55,215 nt of DNA. It comes from Bacteroidia bacterium. Its GTDB lineage: Bacteria; Bacteroidota; Bacteroidia; Flavobacteriales_D; Crocinitomicaceae. Below are positions 20,344 to 29,286 of the stretch, piece by piece; positions within the stretch are counted from its first letter, which is position 1; every line of letters starts with the position of its first letter. The position numbers and the translations under genes are program-made. The stretch covers positions 1 through 55,215 of the forward strand of contig JAUICI010000009.1 of NCBI GenBank assembly GCA_030427935.1. The letters run 5' to 3'. The notes below the pieces were generated by a model. The model was not told the origin of the DNA. It did not search any database and saw only the letters and a list, made by a program, of their open reading frames with translations.

Positions 20344-21687
20344 ATGAATAATAAAAGGATCAGACTGGTTATTATTATTGGTGTACTCGCTTTGTTTAGT
20401 ATCATCATTACGCAGATATATTGGATCAATAGAGCAATAGAGATTCAAAATGAGGAGATTGAGGTTGCTAAAAAACAAGACAGTCTGAATTACCAGGAAT
20501 TTGTTGGAGAGGTTAAAATCTCACTTTCAAACGTTGTGAAGGAATTGCAACGAATGAATAAGGATCAAACGGACTACTACCATCGCGTAAAACAAGTTTC
20601 GGACAACTCCTTCACAATTGAAATCAGTGATACATTAAGCCCATACCTCTATTTACTTGAAAGTTTACTCATTCATCAATTTGATAGTCTAGGAATTAAA
20701 GAAAGTTTCGCCTACGGTCTTTATGATTGCTTTGCGGACTCCATAGTATTCGGAAATGAAGTTGCCATTCAAAATGACACCATATTGACTCGAGCTTTTG
20801 ATCCTAGTGAACACTCCATAAATTGGGATAAGGATGGTCATTATTTTGGGGTTATATTCCCCGAATTAAAAAGCATTGCCTTAAGAGAAATTCCTACCGA
20901 TCCAACTCCTTGGATTTACATATCCATTATCATTTTACTATTGGTTGGATTTTTTACATTTTCGATGCATATCATTCTGAAACAAAAGAAACTTGGAGAA
21001 ATCAAGAATGACTTTATCAATAATATGACGCATGAGCTAAAAACGCCAATTTCCACTATCTCCTTATCGAGCGAAGCCATGTTGAATCAGGATATATTAA
21101 ATGATAAGGAGCGTGCGTTGCAATATGCAGGTATTATTTATAAAGAAAATAAGCGACTGGAAAAACAAGTTGAACGCGTATTGAACATCACCAAGCTTGA
21201 AAAGAATCAGATTAAGTTAACAAAAGAAGAATTTGATCTTCATGAATTCATACAAGAAGCAAAGGAAAATTTTGAGAGCAATCAACTAAAAGACAAGGGG
21301 GAGTTTAAAATAAATTTGAATGCCTCGAATCACATTTTAAAGGTAGACCCCGTGCATATTGGCAATGTTATTTATAACTTAATAGACAACGGAATAAAGT
21401 ACTCTTCACCTCCATGCAGAATTGAAGTTAGCACACAAGACCATAAAGGCGGCGTGATGATTTCAGTTGAAGACAATGGAATTGGGATGAAAAAAGAGAA
21501 TTTGAAAAATATTTTTGAAAAATTTTACCGGGTTCCAACTGGAAACGTGCACAATGTTAAAGGATTTGGTCTCGGCCTATTTTACGTGAAAAGAATCATT
21601 GAAGAACATGGAGGAAGCATTTCGGTGAAATCCACTCCTGGAAAAGGAAGTAAGTTCTATTTTTATTTACCAAAAGAATGCATATGA
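20344..21687 (+). CDS. Two-component sensor histidine kinase
   Basis: This 447-residue membrane kinase has helix 1 at about 7-27, a periplasmic sensor region of about 160 residues with no recognised domain, and helix 2 at about 190-211. The HisKA dimer domain follows, with the phosphorylated His230 in NMTHELKTPISTI, then the ATPase domain: N box NVIYNLIDNGIKYS, G1 EDNGIGM, F box FEKFYRVPTG, G2 GFGLGLFYV. It phosphorylates the response regulator whose start codon overlaps its stop. The signal sensed is unknown. Confidence 0.93.
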   Translation: MNNKRIRLVIIIGVLALFSIIITQIYWINRAIEIQNEEIEVAKKQDSLNYQEFVGEVKISLSNVVKELQRMNKDQTDYYHRVKQVSDNSFTIEISDTLSPYLYLLESLLIHQFDSLGIKESFAYGLYDCFADSIVFGNEVAIQNDTILTRAFDPSEHSINWDKDGHYFGVIFPELKSIALREIPTDPTPWIYISIIILLLVGFFTFSMHIILKQKKLGEIKNDFINNMTHELKTPISTISLSSEAMLNQDILNDKERALQYAGIIYKENKRLEKQVERVLNITKLEKNQIKLTKEEFDLHEFIQEAKENFESNQLKDKGEFKINLNASNHILKVDPVHIGNVIYNLIDNGIKYSSPPCRIEVSTQDHKGGVMISVEDNGIGMKKENLKNIFEKFYRVPTGNVHNVKGFGLGLFYVKRIIEEHGGSISVKSTPGKGSKFYFYLPKECI

Positions 21688-22373
21688 ATAAGTTGAAGAT
21701 TTTGCTTGCAGAAGACGATTTGAATCTTGGGTTTGTTGTACAAGATCAATTAAAAATGAATGGATATTCCGTTCATCTAGCAACAGATGGTAAAGAGGGT
21801 TTGAAGAAGTTTAATTCTGACACATACCATTTATGCATTTTAGATGTCATGATGCCTGAAAAAGACGGATTCAGCTTAGCTCAAGACATTCGAAAAATAA
21901 ATAAAGATATTCCGATCTTGTTTTTAACGGCTAAATCTCAAATAGAGGATAAAATCGAAGGTTTTAAAGCTGGTGGAGACGACTATTTAACCAAGCCTTT
22001 TAGTGCGGAAGAACTTACTCTAAGAATACGTGCATTGCTGAAGCGAGCAAATATTGAAGTAGAAAAAGATGATGATGTTTTTGATATTGGAGCTTATAAG
22101 TTTGATACCAATAACTATCAACTAACACATCCAAATTTCGAGAAAAAATTGACTAAAAAAGAAGCTGATATATTGAAGCTTTTGTGCAAAAACAAAAACA
22201 AAGTTTTACCGCGAGATATTGTTTTAAATTCGGTATGGGGTCAGGACGATTATTTTGTAGGAAGATCTTTGGATGTCTTTATCACGAAACTTCGTAAATA
22301 TTTAAAAGAAGATTCCTCCATTTCGATTTCGAATGTTCATGGGGTAGGATTTAAATTGGAAGTAGAAGCTTAA
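21684..22373 (+). CDS. OmpR-family response regulator
   Basis: This 229-residue DNA-binding regulator has a receiver domain with the acidic pocket (E10, D11, D12), the phosphorylated Asp54 in CILDVMMP and Lys in FLTAKS. A C-terminal winged helix follows (DIGAYKFDTNN... VGRSLDVFITKLRKYL). An ATG at 21678 is in frame, but the ATG at 21684 gives the normal MNKLKILLAEDD start and a 4-base ATGA overlap with the kinase stop, the usual coupled arrangement. It ends one base before the stop of the convergent lipoprotein gene. Confidence 0.93.
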   Translation: MNKLKILLAEDDLNLGFVVQDQLKMNGYSVHLATDGKEGLKKFNSDTYHLCILDVMMPEKDGFSLAQDIRKINKDIPILFLTAKSQIEDKIEGFKAGGDDYLTKPFSAEELTLRIRALLKRANIEVEKDDDVFDIGAYKFDTNNYQLTHPNFEKKLTKKEADILKLLCKNKNKVLPRDIVLNSVWGQDDYFVGRSLDVFITKLRKYLKEDSSISISNVHGVGFKLEVEA

Positions 22374-23066
22374 TTAATCCTCCAATTTTACTTTTCTCGG
22401 CTTTCGGTACAAATAAAAGAAAGGAGAAGTCTGACCAGCTTCCGAAATCTCCAGTTCCGTTCTTTTTTCAAGTAAATGTGTATAGATTTTGTTAAGTTTT
22501 CTAAGTTTCTCCTTATCTAGCTCCTCTCTTGGAATATCTAGCATTTTCTCCATTTCTTTGGCGATGCTATCCATTTTTATCATCACTTGAATTTTCAATT
22601 GTTTATGAGGTTGATATAGAATGTAATTCAACTCACTGATTGTCATTTCAATAAAATCTAGAAGTAACTCTTGGCAATCCCTGTCTTCAGTTGCATACAA
22701 AAGAAAATTAAAACCGTCATTACCTTCTTTTGTTTCGACAAATACAACCTTATGTTGAATATCAGATAGGTGTTTGTATTTATCTTTTTTGAGACTATCT
22801 AGAAGTGCTTTTGAACGGCTATTGATGTATTTGAAGATTCGTTTTGCTCTTTTAGAATCACTCTCTGCAAAGTCAATGGATTCTTTTGATTCAGAGCTAA
22901 AGGAAATAGACTTTTGAGTAGAGATAAAAACCGGGTATTCGTATTTCACTTTCCATTCCGGCTCCTTTTCCTTGCTTTCTGAACAAGCGAAGAGCAAAAG
23001 CACGGTGAGAATGAATATTAAAAATCTTGTCAAATCAGAGTAAATATTCTTTTTACCAAGCAGCAA
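22374..23066 (-). CDS. Lipoprotein of unknown function
   Basis: This 230-residue putative lipoprotein has a hydrophobic stretch ending in the lipobox LLLFAC-SESKEKEP and then a helical, Lys/Glu-rich body. I recognise no domain. No ATG precedes the lipobox: the frame opens after a TGA with TTG at 23064-23066, and a second TTG at 23031-23033 would give a more compact signal peptide (TRFLIFILTVLLLFAC). The true start is one of these two. It is the last gene of a four-gene minus-strand run, 26 bases after the small membrane protein gene. Confidence 0.65.
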   Translation of the reverse strand: MLLGKKNIYSDLTRFLIFILTVLLLFACSESKEKEPEWKVKYEYPVFISTQKSISFSSESKESIDFAESDSKRAKRIFKYINSRSKALLDSLKKDKYKHLSDIQHKVVFVETKEGNDGFNFLLYATEDRDCQELLLDFIEMTISELNYILYQPHKQLKIQVMIKMDSIAKEMEKMLDIPREELDKEKLRKLNKIYTHLLEKRTELEISEAGQTSPFFYLYRKPRKVKLED

Positions 23067-23092
23067 TCAGATTCTGCTAGCCTTAAAAAACA

Positions 23093-23263
23093 CTAGTCGT
23101 TACTTCTGTACCTGCTGAGAATAAAAGCTCTGGCTAAAAACCCAACTCCCATTCCTATTGCACCTCCAGCGAATAAATTATCCACTGCGAACCCGATTCC
23201 ACCGCCGATAAACATGCAACCGACGAATACAAAATTTCCAATTTGTTCTCCTTGTTTACTCAT
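23093..23263 (-). CDS. Small two-helix membrane protein (56 residues)
   Basis: This short gene starts at ATG 23261-23263, two bases after the stop of the preceding gene, and ends at TAG 23093-23095. The product starts MSKQGEQIGNFVFVG, has Gly-rich hydrophobic segments at about 9-25 and 31-48 with an Asp-Asn turn between them, and ends basic (LSRYRSND). The Gly spacing (GCMFIGGGIGFAVDN, AGGAIGMGVGF) recalls AtpZ/AtpI-type small proteins, but that is only a resemblance. Tight packing between neighbours and plausible topology support it as real. Confidence 0.7.
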   Translation of the reverse strand: MSKQGEQIGNFVFVGCMFIGGGIGFAVDNLFAGGAIGMGVGFLARAFILSRYRSND

Positions 23264-23265
23264 AA

Positions 23266-24210
23266 TTATTCTGCAGGGACCATTTGAACTACCTGATATA
23301 CATCTTTACCTCCTTCAGAAATCGGAAGGAAATAAGTATTGTTTACATAAACATATGTTTGTTCTTCTATTTGTTGTTCTTGACCTCCTTCAGGTATGTT
23401 TGTCACAATTGCTCCATCCGGTGCCTCAACAACTTTAAAACCATCTTTCACCTCTTCATAAAATACACCACCGTAATAGAGGTATTTTTTTTCATTAAGT
23501 TCAACCGTTTCAAAACCATCAGGCATTTCTGTAATGGTAATATTTACAGGAGCTTCCACTACTGTGTATTCGTTATTCTTTTCAACATAATAAACACCTT
23601 GATCGTAATAATACTTCTGATTATTCAATTCGATCAAAATAGCTGTTGTGGCCATTGTCGTAAGCACAAATCCGACCGGGTGCCAAGCTGGTCCCCAATA
23701 ATAGGGTCTGTATGGATGATAATAATAAGGACGATAACCTCTATATCCATTGTAATATCTGTTCGAATGATGCACATTCACGTGAACATTTCTATTGATC
23801 GTTACATTATTTCTTTTGACATTATTGATATTGGTTTTATTCCCCACTTTCACATTATTGGTGTTTCCAACCTTGTTCTTCACATTGTTGCCACCATTTG
23901 TTGGTCGTTGAATATTACCATTATTAGGTCTTTGAATATTGGTGTTTCTGTTTGGTGTAGATGGATTTGCCGGTTTCACATTTGGCTTGCTATAAGATTT
24001 ATTTGCCGGCTTTTGGTAAGACTTACTTGGCGTTCTGTTTGGCGCCTTATTAAAACCGCCATTCATTTTGCCTCCTCCACCTCCTGATGGTCTAGAGAAG
24101 TTTCGGCCACCGCCTCCACCACCTCGACTAAAGCGTTGTGCATGTGTAATATTTCCTTCAAAAAGAAAGAAAACCGACAATAGAATTACAAAAATGCTTG
24201 TTCCTTTCAT
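23266..24210 (-). CDS. DUF6515-like exported protein with Asn/Gly-rich region
   Basis: The 314-residue product has a signal peptide (IFVILLSVFFLFEGNITHA), then a Gly-, Asn-, Pro- and Lys-rich disordered region (residues 30-145). A Tyr/Pro-rich linker (GYRGYRPYYYHPYRPYYWG) and a hydrophobic segment (WHPVGFVLTTMATTAILI) follow. The C-terminus has three related modules of the form Y-Y-x-G-V-[FY]-Y...VVEAP...I-x-x-[MI]-P-[DE]-G. These modules match what I recall as DUF6515; function unknown. It lies two bases from genes on both sides. A 267-residue frame on the opposite strand mirrors this repetitive sequence and is not a gene. Confidence 0.75.
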   Translation of the reverse strand: MKGTSIFVILLSVFFLFEGNITHAQRFSRGGGGGGRNFSRPSGGGGGKMNGGFNKAPNRTPSKSYQKPANKSYSKPNVKPANPSTPNRNTNIQRPNNGNIQRPTNGGNNVKNKVGNTNNVKVGNKTNINNVKRNNVTINRNVHVNVHHSNRYYNGYRGYRPYYYHPYRPYYWGPAWHPVGFVLTTMATTAILIELNNQKYYYDQGVYYVEKNNEYTVVEAPVNITITEMPDGFETVELNEKKYLYYGGVFYEEVKDGFKVVEAPDGAIVTNIPEGGQEQQIEEQTYVYVNNTYFLPISEGGKDVYQVVQMVPAE

Positions 24211-24212
24211 GA

Positions 24213-24971
24213 TTAAATATTTTTAAGATTAATTTTTTCAGCATGAGTTGGTGCAGAGAACTCAAAGATCGCATCGGGCAATTTTGGATTTAGCTGCCAA
24301 TTCATGAACATCGACTTGTATTTGGTTTCTTTCGTTTTATTGTGAAAGAACAAACCACCAGGTAAATTCTTCGAATTGTTGATGAAAAGATAAATATCCA
24401 AATCAGGATTATTCGCTTTAATTACAGAAAAATTAACTTCTGAAACGGTTGTGTCCCCAATGTAAATGACCGAATCACATAATTGAACCAAATCATCGGT
24501 TAGCGATGGACTAAAGAAGTCAGCCCCTGGAAATTTGTAGCCTTTCTCTTCGTTTAATTTTGCAATCATTTCCATTGTGGTTCCAGAAAAAGCAATTGAA
24601 TCGAAAGTATGATTTAGATAGTTAAAATATTCAAAAGCCTCTCCGTTAAACCATATTGAAAAATCTTTATCTGCAGATACAGCATGCACATGCAACTTAT
24701 CTGAATCTTTGAAGTAGACATCGTATTGTTTTGTAGGTTGAAAAAGTGAATCTTCCGAAGATTTTTCGGCAGCATGCAATGTAAAAGAACAGGAATTCAA
24801 CGTTCCAATATTCTGAGACATTCCGTCTAAAATTTCTTCAGCCTTAGCATCCAGAAACATATCTTTCGGAGGAGGAAGATCTTCAGCTTTTTTTTCTTTC
24901 TTTTCTTCACCTTCTGAACAAGCGTTTAGAAATAAAGAAAATCCAATAAAGAATACGATTGTTTTTTTCAT
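24213..24971 (-). CDS. DUF2092-like lipoprotein (LolA/LppX-type fold predicted)
   Basis: The 252-residue product begins MKKTIVFFIGFSLFLNAC, a lipoprotein signal with Cys18 and a Lys/Glu-rich spacer. The body (about 45-250) matches the DUF2092 pattern: ILDGMSQNIGTLNSCSFTL, then YDVYFKDSDKLHVHA, then a D-I-Y-L-F-I-N segment. This fold is thought to resemble LolA-type lipid-binding half barrels. A longer frame from 25010 adds a non-conserved MSIFVSVQQTLKT; the ATG at 24969-24971 is preferred because it starts the signal peptide. It is first in a four-gene operon with a TATATTTG box 26 bases upstream. Confidence 0.78.
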   Translation of the reverse strand: MKKTIVFFIGFSLFLNACSEGEEKKEKKAEDLPPPKDMFLDAKAEEILDGMSQNIGTLNSCSFTLHAAEKSSEDSLFQPTKQYDVYFKDSDKLHVHAVSADKDFSIWFNGEAFEYFNYLNHTFDSIAFSGTTMEMIAKLNEEKGYKFPGADFFSPSLTDDLVQLCDSVIYIGDTTVSEVNFSVIKANNPDLDIYLFINNSKNLPGGLFFHNKTKETKYKSMFMNWQLNPKLPDAIFEFSAPTHAEKINLKNI

Positions 24972-24997
24972 TGTTTTAAGTGTTTGTTGCACGGATA

Positions 24998-25005
24998 CAA
25001 ATATA
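24998..25005 (-). promoter_or_regulatory. -7 box TATATTTG of the DUF2092-DUF6515 operon
   Basis: The minus strand reads TATATTTG, an exact TAnnTTTG, 26 bases before the ATG at 24971. A weak ATTG lies 17 bases upstream. Confidence 0.5.
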
Positions 25006-25090
25006 GACATTCCATTGATTTACAATCAGATTTAAATTGATGATTAAGTATTTAAACCAGTATTCGATCCGGTATTAAAAAAATGTGGGG

Positions 25091-25120
25091 GAAAAAAAAG
25101 AGCGACCTAAAGCCGCTCTC
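25091..25120 (-). terminator. Terminator of the dcw-yqeY transcription unit
   Basis: On the minus strand AGAGCG pairs with CGCTCT around a loop containing GCTTTAGG, and eight T follow. It lies 25 bases after the yqeY stop and closes the long division cluster. Confidence 0.85.
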
Positions 25121-25142
25121 TAAAACAAACGAAACGTATAAA

Positions 25143-25595
25143 TTACAGTTTTCCTAATTCTTCTTTTACAAGTCCAGAAATCACCTTGCCATCAGCCTTC
25201 CCAGCCAATTCCTTGGATAGCGGTCCCATAACTTTCCCCATATCTTGAGGGCCAGTAGCACCTACTGCGGCAATTTTATTTTGCACTTCAGTTCTTATCT
25301 CCTCTTCAGAAAGCATCTTTGGAAGGTAAGCTTCGATGATATCCGCTTGGAATTTTTCATCAGCAGCTAAGTCATCTCTTCCTTGCTCCACATATAGATT
25401 ATAAGAGTCTATTCTTTGTTTATGTAATTTAAGTACTATCTTTTTTTCAGTTTCTTCTGATACTTCAGAACCAGAACCAGAAGTTGCCTCCAATAATAGT
25501 TTAGCTTTGATATCTCTTAATGCGGCTAGTTTTTCTTTCTCCTTTGCCAGCATTGCAGCTTTAATATCTGCATTTATTTTTTCTGTCAAACTCAT
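25143..25595 (-). CDS. GatB/YqeY domain protein
   Basis: The 150-residue product matches YqeY throughout: MSLTEKINADIKAAMLAKEK, the conserved LRDIKAKLLLEATS, EEEIRTEVQNKIA, DMGKVMGPLSKELAGKADG and the end SGLVKEELGKL. The domain is related to the tail of the GatB amidotransferase that binds tRNA, but the role of the free protein is not settled. It follows ftsZ after two bases and is the last gene before the terminator. Confidence 0.92.
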   Translation of the reverse strand: MSLTEKINADIKAAMLAKEKEKLAALRDIKAKLLLEATSGSGSEVSEETEKKIVLKLHKQRIDSYNLYVEQGRDDLAADEKFQADIIEAYLPKMLSEEEIRTEVQNKIAAVGATGPQDMGKVMGPLSKELAGKADGKVISGLVKEELGKL

Positions 25596-25597
25596 GC

Positions 25598-27169
25598 TTA
25601 ATCTACATTATCGTGAAGGAATGAATTGTTACTTTTCAAACCTGGGTTTTCACCATCTTCACTTTCACCAAGAGTGAATCTTGAGATATTGTTTTCTGAA
25701 GAATGTGGTACATCATCCAAGTTTACGTTCTTTCTCACGTAAGCAGGCTCAGACTCTAATTCATCCACTCCATCCGCAGACTTTAGCTTTTCCGTATAGT
25801 CCTTGATATTGTTCATTCTTTCAGAAGACTTTGCTTGTTGCTCTTCTGGAGAAAGAACTTGTTTTGTAGGCTGAGTGAAATTCTGAGTTTCCTCTTCTTC
25901 ATCATCTTCCAGGTAAAACCTTTTCACCTCTTCTTCTTCAGCTTTATTCTCAGCAGGCGCATCCGTTGAATTTATATTCCAATTAAAGGATCCTTGCTCT
26001 GTAGCTGAAGGTTCTTCAGTTGCTTGAGGCTCGTCATTTGACTTTAAATAAGGCTCAGCTTCCATTTCTTCCTCTACATTGTTTTCAACTTCCGTTGGTT
26101 TAGCCGACCATTCGTTTGAAGTTTGTGGAGCTGGAGCTTCTGCTTTTTGCTCGTCTTCCAGTTTCAATTTTTTCTTCTCTGGAGCTTTTTCGAATCCTGT
26201 GATTGGTGAAGATTGGAATCCAGTAGCGATTAAGGTTACGCAAATTCCATCTCCTAGAGACTCGTCTTTACCGTGACCCCAAATTACATCTGCAGTTGAA
26301 CCTGCTTCATCCTGAATATAATCTGTGATCTCTGCGATCTCATCCATCAAAATTTCTTTTTCACCATATGTGATATTCAAAAGAACATATTTTGCTCCTT
26401 CGATGTCGTTATCGTTTAATAATGGAGATGAAAGGGCATTTGAAACAGCTTCATGTGCTCTATTATCTCCTTCCGCAACAGCAGACCCCATGATGGCAAC
26501 ACCGCTATCTCTCATAACTGTGTTTACATCGTTAAAATCCACATTGATTGCTCCAGTAACCGAAATTACTTCTGCAATTCCCTTCGCTGCAGATGTCAAT
26601 ACATTATCCGCTTGTTCGAAAGCATTTCCTAAGGCTAAATTCCCGAACATGTCTCTTAGTCTATCATTATTGATGACTAGTAATGTATCCACTTCATTTC
26701 TCAAGTTATCCAAACCTTCTTCGGCTTGAATTCTTCTTTTTCTTCCTTCGAAAGTGAAAGGAACCGTTACGATTCCCACAGTAAGGATGCCCATTTCTTT
26801 CGCAATTTTCGCGATTACTGGAGCAGCTCCTGTTCCTGTTCCACCGCCCATTCCGGCAGTGATAAACACCATCTTCGTGTTTTTCGATAAAATATCCTTT
26901 ACCTCGTCAATATTCTCGACAGCGGCATTTTTCCCAATTTCTGGGATTGATCCTGCTCCTCTTCCTTCAGTTAGACTTGCACCTAATTGAATTTTAATTG
27001 GAACCGGACTGGCATCTAAGGCTTGTGCATCTGTGTTACACACTAGAAAATCTACACCTTTGATCCCTTGATTGTACATGTGGTTGACCGCATTGGATCC
27101 TCCACCACCAACTCCAATCACTTTAATGATCGAAGATTGATCTTTTGGTAAATCGAATTCTAGACTCAT
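25598..27169 (-). CDS. ftsZ: Cell division protein FtsZ
   Basis: FtsZ is the tubulin-like GTPase that forms the division ring. The 523-residue product has the GTP-binding G-box GGGTGTG (109-115), the N-terminal VIGVGGGGSNAVNHM and the T7 synergy region NVDFNDVNTVM. A long acidic, probably disordered linker (about 325-500) follows. It ends LKSNNSFLHDNVD, the Bacteroidota version of the C-terminal peptide that binds FtsA. It lies 30 bases after ftsA. Confidence 0.97.
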   Translation of the reverse strand: MSLEFDLPKDQSSIIKVIGVGGGGSNAVNHMYNQGIKGVDFLVCNTDAQALDASPVPIKIQLGASLTEGRGAGSIPEIGKNAAVENIDEVKDILSKNTKMVFITAGMGGGTGTGAAPVIAKIAKEMGILTVGIVTVPFTFEGRKRRIQAEEGLDNLRNEVDTLLVINNDRLRDMFGNLALGNAFEQADNVLTSAAKGIAEVISVTGAINVDFNDVNTVMRDSGVAIMGSAVAEGDNRAHEAVSNALSSPLLNDNDIEGAKYVLLNITYGEKEILMDEIAEITDYIQDEAGSTADVIWGHGKDESLGDGICVTLIATGFQSSPITGFEKAPEKKKLKLEDEQKAEAPAPQTSNEWSAKPTEVENNVEEEMEAEPYLKSNDEPQATEEPSATEQGSFNWNINSTDAPAENKAEEEEVKRFYLEDDEEEETQNFTQPTKQVLSPEEQQAKSSERMNNIKDYTEKLKSADGVDELESEPAYVRKNVNLDDVPHSSENNISRFTLGESEDGENPGLKSNNSFLHDNVD

Positions 27170-27199
27170 AATTATGTTGTTTGTTTGTTTTGCTATAAT

Positions 27200-28489
27200 T
27201 TATTCTTCTTCTCCAGCTTCAAAGAATTCCTTTGATCTGCTGATGATTTTATCAAAGAAACCTGAGCTTCTTTTCTTCGAGTGTTGTTTTACCGAAGTTT
27301 CTTTGACAGTTTCTACTTTTTCCGATTTTTCTAAACCTTTAATCACCAATCCAATACCAGTTGCATATTTTGGTGATGTTAGAATATCAAAATTCGCAGT
27401 AGCTGCTAAATGCTCATTTGGGTAACCAATTCTCGCATCCATTCCCGTAACATATTCAAACAGTTGTGTGATATGTTTTAGTTGTGAACCACCTCCGGTA
27501 ACAACGATTCCTCCAATTAGCTTTTTCTCATATCCTGAGTTTTGGATTTCATAGTGCACATGCCCAATGATTTCCTCCATTCTTGCCTGGATGATATTGG
27601 CTAAATTTTTAATTGAAATCTCTTTTGGCGCTCTTCCACGAAGACCTGGGATACAAACGATTTCATTATCCTGAGACTCACTTGCAAGAGCAGATCCAAA
27701 TTTTACTTTAAGCTTCTCCGCTTGCTTCTTCATAATCGTACATCCTTCCTTGATGTCTTCCGTGATTACATTACCTCCAAAAGGAATTACGGCCGAGTGG
27801 CGAATGATTCCATCTTGGAAAATTGCAATATCCGTTGTACCACCACCGATATCAACCAATACAACTCCTGCTTCCTTCTCTTCCTCTGACAATACTGATT
27901 CTGAAGATGCGATTGGCTCAAGAATGATTTCATCAACTTCTAATCCAGATTTGGTAACACATTTCTGAATGTTTTTGGCAGCAGAAACTTGACCTGTAAT
28001 AATATGGAAATTTGCTTCCAATCTTACCCCAGACATTCCGAGTGGATCTTTAATTCCTTGCTCTTGATCGACTATGTATTCCTGAGGTAAAACATGAATA
28101 ATCTCCTCACCTGGTTTCATCACCAGTTGATACATATCCTCGATTAGATTGTCAATATCGATTTGTGAGATCTCATCATCTTCAATATTCTTTCTTGTGT
28201 AAATACCTCTGTGTTGAAGTGACCGAATATGCTGCCCGGCAATCCCAACATTCACCACTTTGATATTCAGTTTACCTTCCGTGATATTTTCTTCAGCCAA
28301 TCTCACAGCCTCTTTTATTGAAGAAACTGTTTTCTCAATATTTGCTACAACACCTCTGGTTACACCGATAGATTCTGTCTGACCAACAGACAAAATTTCA
28401 ATTTTGCCATGTTCGTTTTTTCTACCAACCAAACAGGCAATTTTTGTAGTTCCTATATCCAACCCAACGACAACTGTATTTTCAGCCAT
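27200..28489 (-). CDS. ftsA: Cell division protein FtsA
   Basis: FtsA is an actin-like ATPase that ties FtsZ filaments to the membrane. The 429-residue product shows the phosphate-1 loop VVGLDIGTTKIACLVG, the phosphate-2 motif VVLVDIGGGTTDIAIF and the adenosine motif GGIVVTGGGSQL. Its C-terminal basic, amphipathic segment (KKRSSGFFDKIISRSKEFF) would be the membrane anchor. It starts five bases after ftsQ. Confidence 0.95.
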   Translation of the reverse strand: MAENTVVVGLDIGTTKIACLVGRKNEHGKIEILSVGQTESIGVTRGVVANIEKTVSSIKEAVRLAEENITEGKLNIKVVNVGIAGQHIRSLQHRGIYTRKNIEDDEISQIDIDNLIEDMYQLVMKPGEEIIHVLPQEYIVDQEQGIKDPLGMSGVRLEANFHIITGQVSAAKNIQKCVTKSGLEVDEIILEPIASSESVLSEEEKEAGVVLVDIGGGTTDIAIFQDGIIRHSAVIPFGGNVITEDIKEGCTIMKKQAEKLKVKFGSALASESQDNEIVCIPGLRGRAPKEISIKNLANIIQARMEEIIGHVHYEIQNSGYEKKLIGGIVVTGGGSQLKHITQLFEYVTGMDARIGYPNEHLAATANFDILTSPKYATGIGLVIKGLEKSEKVETVKETSVKQHSKKRSSGFFDKIISRSKEFFEAGEEE

Positions 28490-28494
28490 AGTTC

Positions 28495-29286
28495 TTATTT
28501 TTTTGTACAGACGATCTGATCTCTGTACTTGATGTTAATTTTCTCGTATTTGTCCCAACCAGTTTTTGAGATTCCATGCTTGTAAAAAAGCTTTAGTTTC
28601 TCAAACTTATCTTCAATGTTTTCGGCATTTCCAAAAATCACTGGTTGTTCACCCAATAGGGTTATCAACTCATAATCTCCCTCGCTATTTAGCTGAATTT
28701 GAGTGATCAAGGCAGACAACTCCTCATCCTTACAAACATAGTCTGTAATTTGATAGACTTCATTTAAATATTTTTTATTTATCAATGCTTCATTGTGAAT
28801 TAAGTCATCATCGATTTCGAAGTCGCTCCGATCGAAATTTCCCGTTACTGGAATAACTCTAGCCGAAAATTTTCTCGAGAGCGGCATCACTTTTTTCTTG
28901 GTATCGATATAAAAGCTCTCTCCATTTCGATCAATTATTCGGGCTATTGGTTGTCTTAATTTACATTTGATTTGCCATTGTCCATCCAATCTAAAAAACA
29001 CCGTAGCACCCTCTATTTCAGGCATATTCAGAATAGCATATTCGATCTTATCAATGTCCAGTTCTTTAAACTTTTGTCCTTCCCAAATCAAGTGCATATT
29101 CTTTAGTCGATTCAAGACATCCGCTTGGGTCAGAAAAACCATGTCTTTTGGGGTTTCGACCAGAATATCTGGAGTTTGCATAATTCTTTCCTGACGGTCA
29201 TTCTTCACAAATCCCATGACTACAATGAGCAAGATGATGAGAAAAGTCCACCCCAATACCGGTATGTATTTTTTGAATTTATTCAT
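28495..29286 (-). CDS. ftsQ: Cell division protein FtsQ
   Basis: FtsQ/DivIB is a bitopic division protein linking early and late divisome parts. The 263-residue product has a short basic N-terminus, one membrane helix at about 9-27 (IPVLGWTFLIILLIVVMGF), and a periplasmic part. That part has a POTRA-like region (LTQADVLNRL... DIDKIEYAILNMPEIEGATV) and a beta domain. Sequence drifts fast in this family; position between murC and ftsA secures it. Its start overlaps the end of murC by 8 bases. Confidence 0.9.
   Translation of the reverse strand: MNKFKKYIPVLGWTFLIILLIVVMGFVKNDRQERIMQTPDILVETPKDMVFLTQADVLNRLKNMHLIWEGQKFKELDIDKIEYAILNMPEIEGATVFFRLDGQWQIKCKLRQPIARIIDRNGESFYIDTKKKVMPLSRKFSARVIPVTGNFDRSDFEIDDDLIHNEALINKKYLNEVYQITDYVCKDEELSALITQIQLNSEGDYELITLLGEQPVIFGNAENIEDKFEKLKLFYKHGISKTGWDKYEKINIKYRDQIVCTKK

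Noticed and set aside
20167-20478. A 103-residue open frame on the minus strand
   Set aside because: It reads through the hairpin cluster and the start of the histidine kinase; the peptide is a product of the repeats (KKTKNPKRFQ-type).
23284-24087. A 267-residue open frame on the plus strand opposite the DUF6515-like gene
   Set aside because: It is the mirror of a low-complexity Asn/Gly/Tyr-rich coding region, with Ile/His/Phe-rich nonsense composition and no signal or domain.
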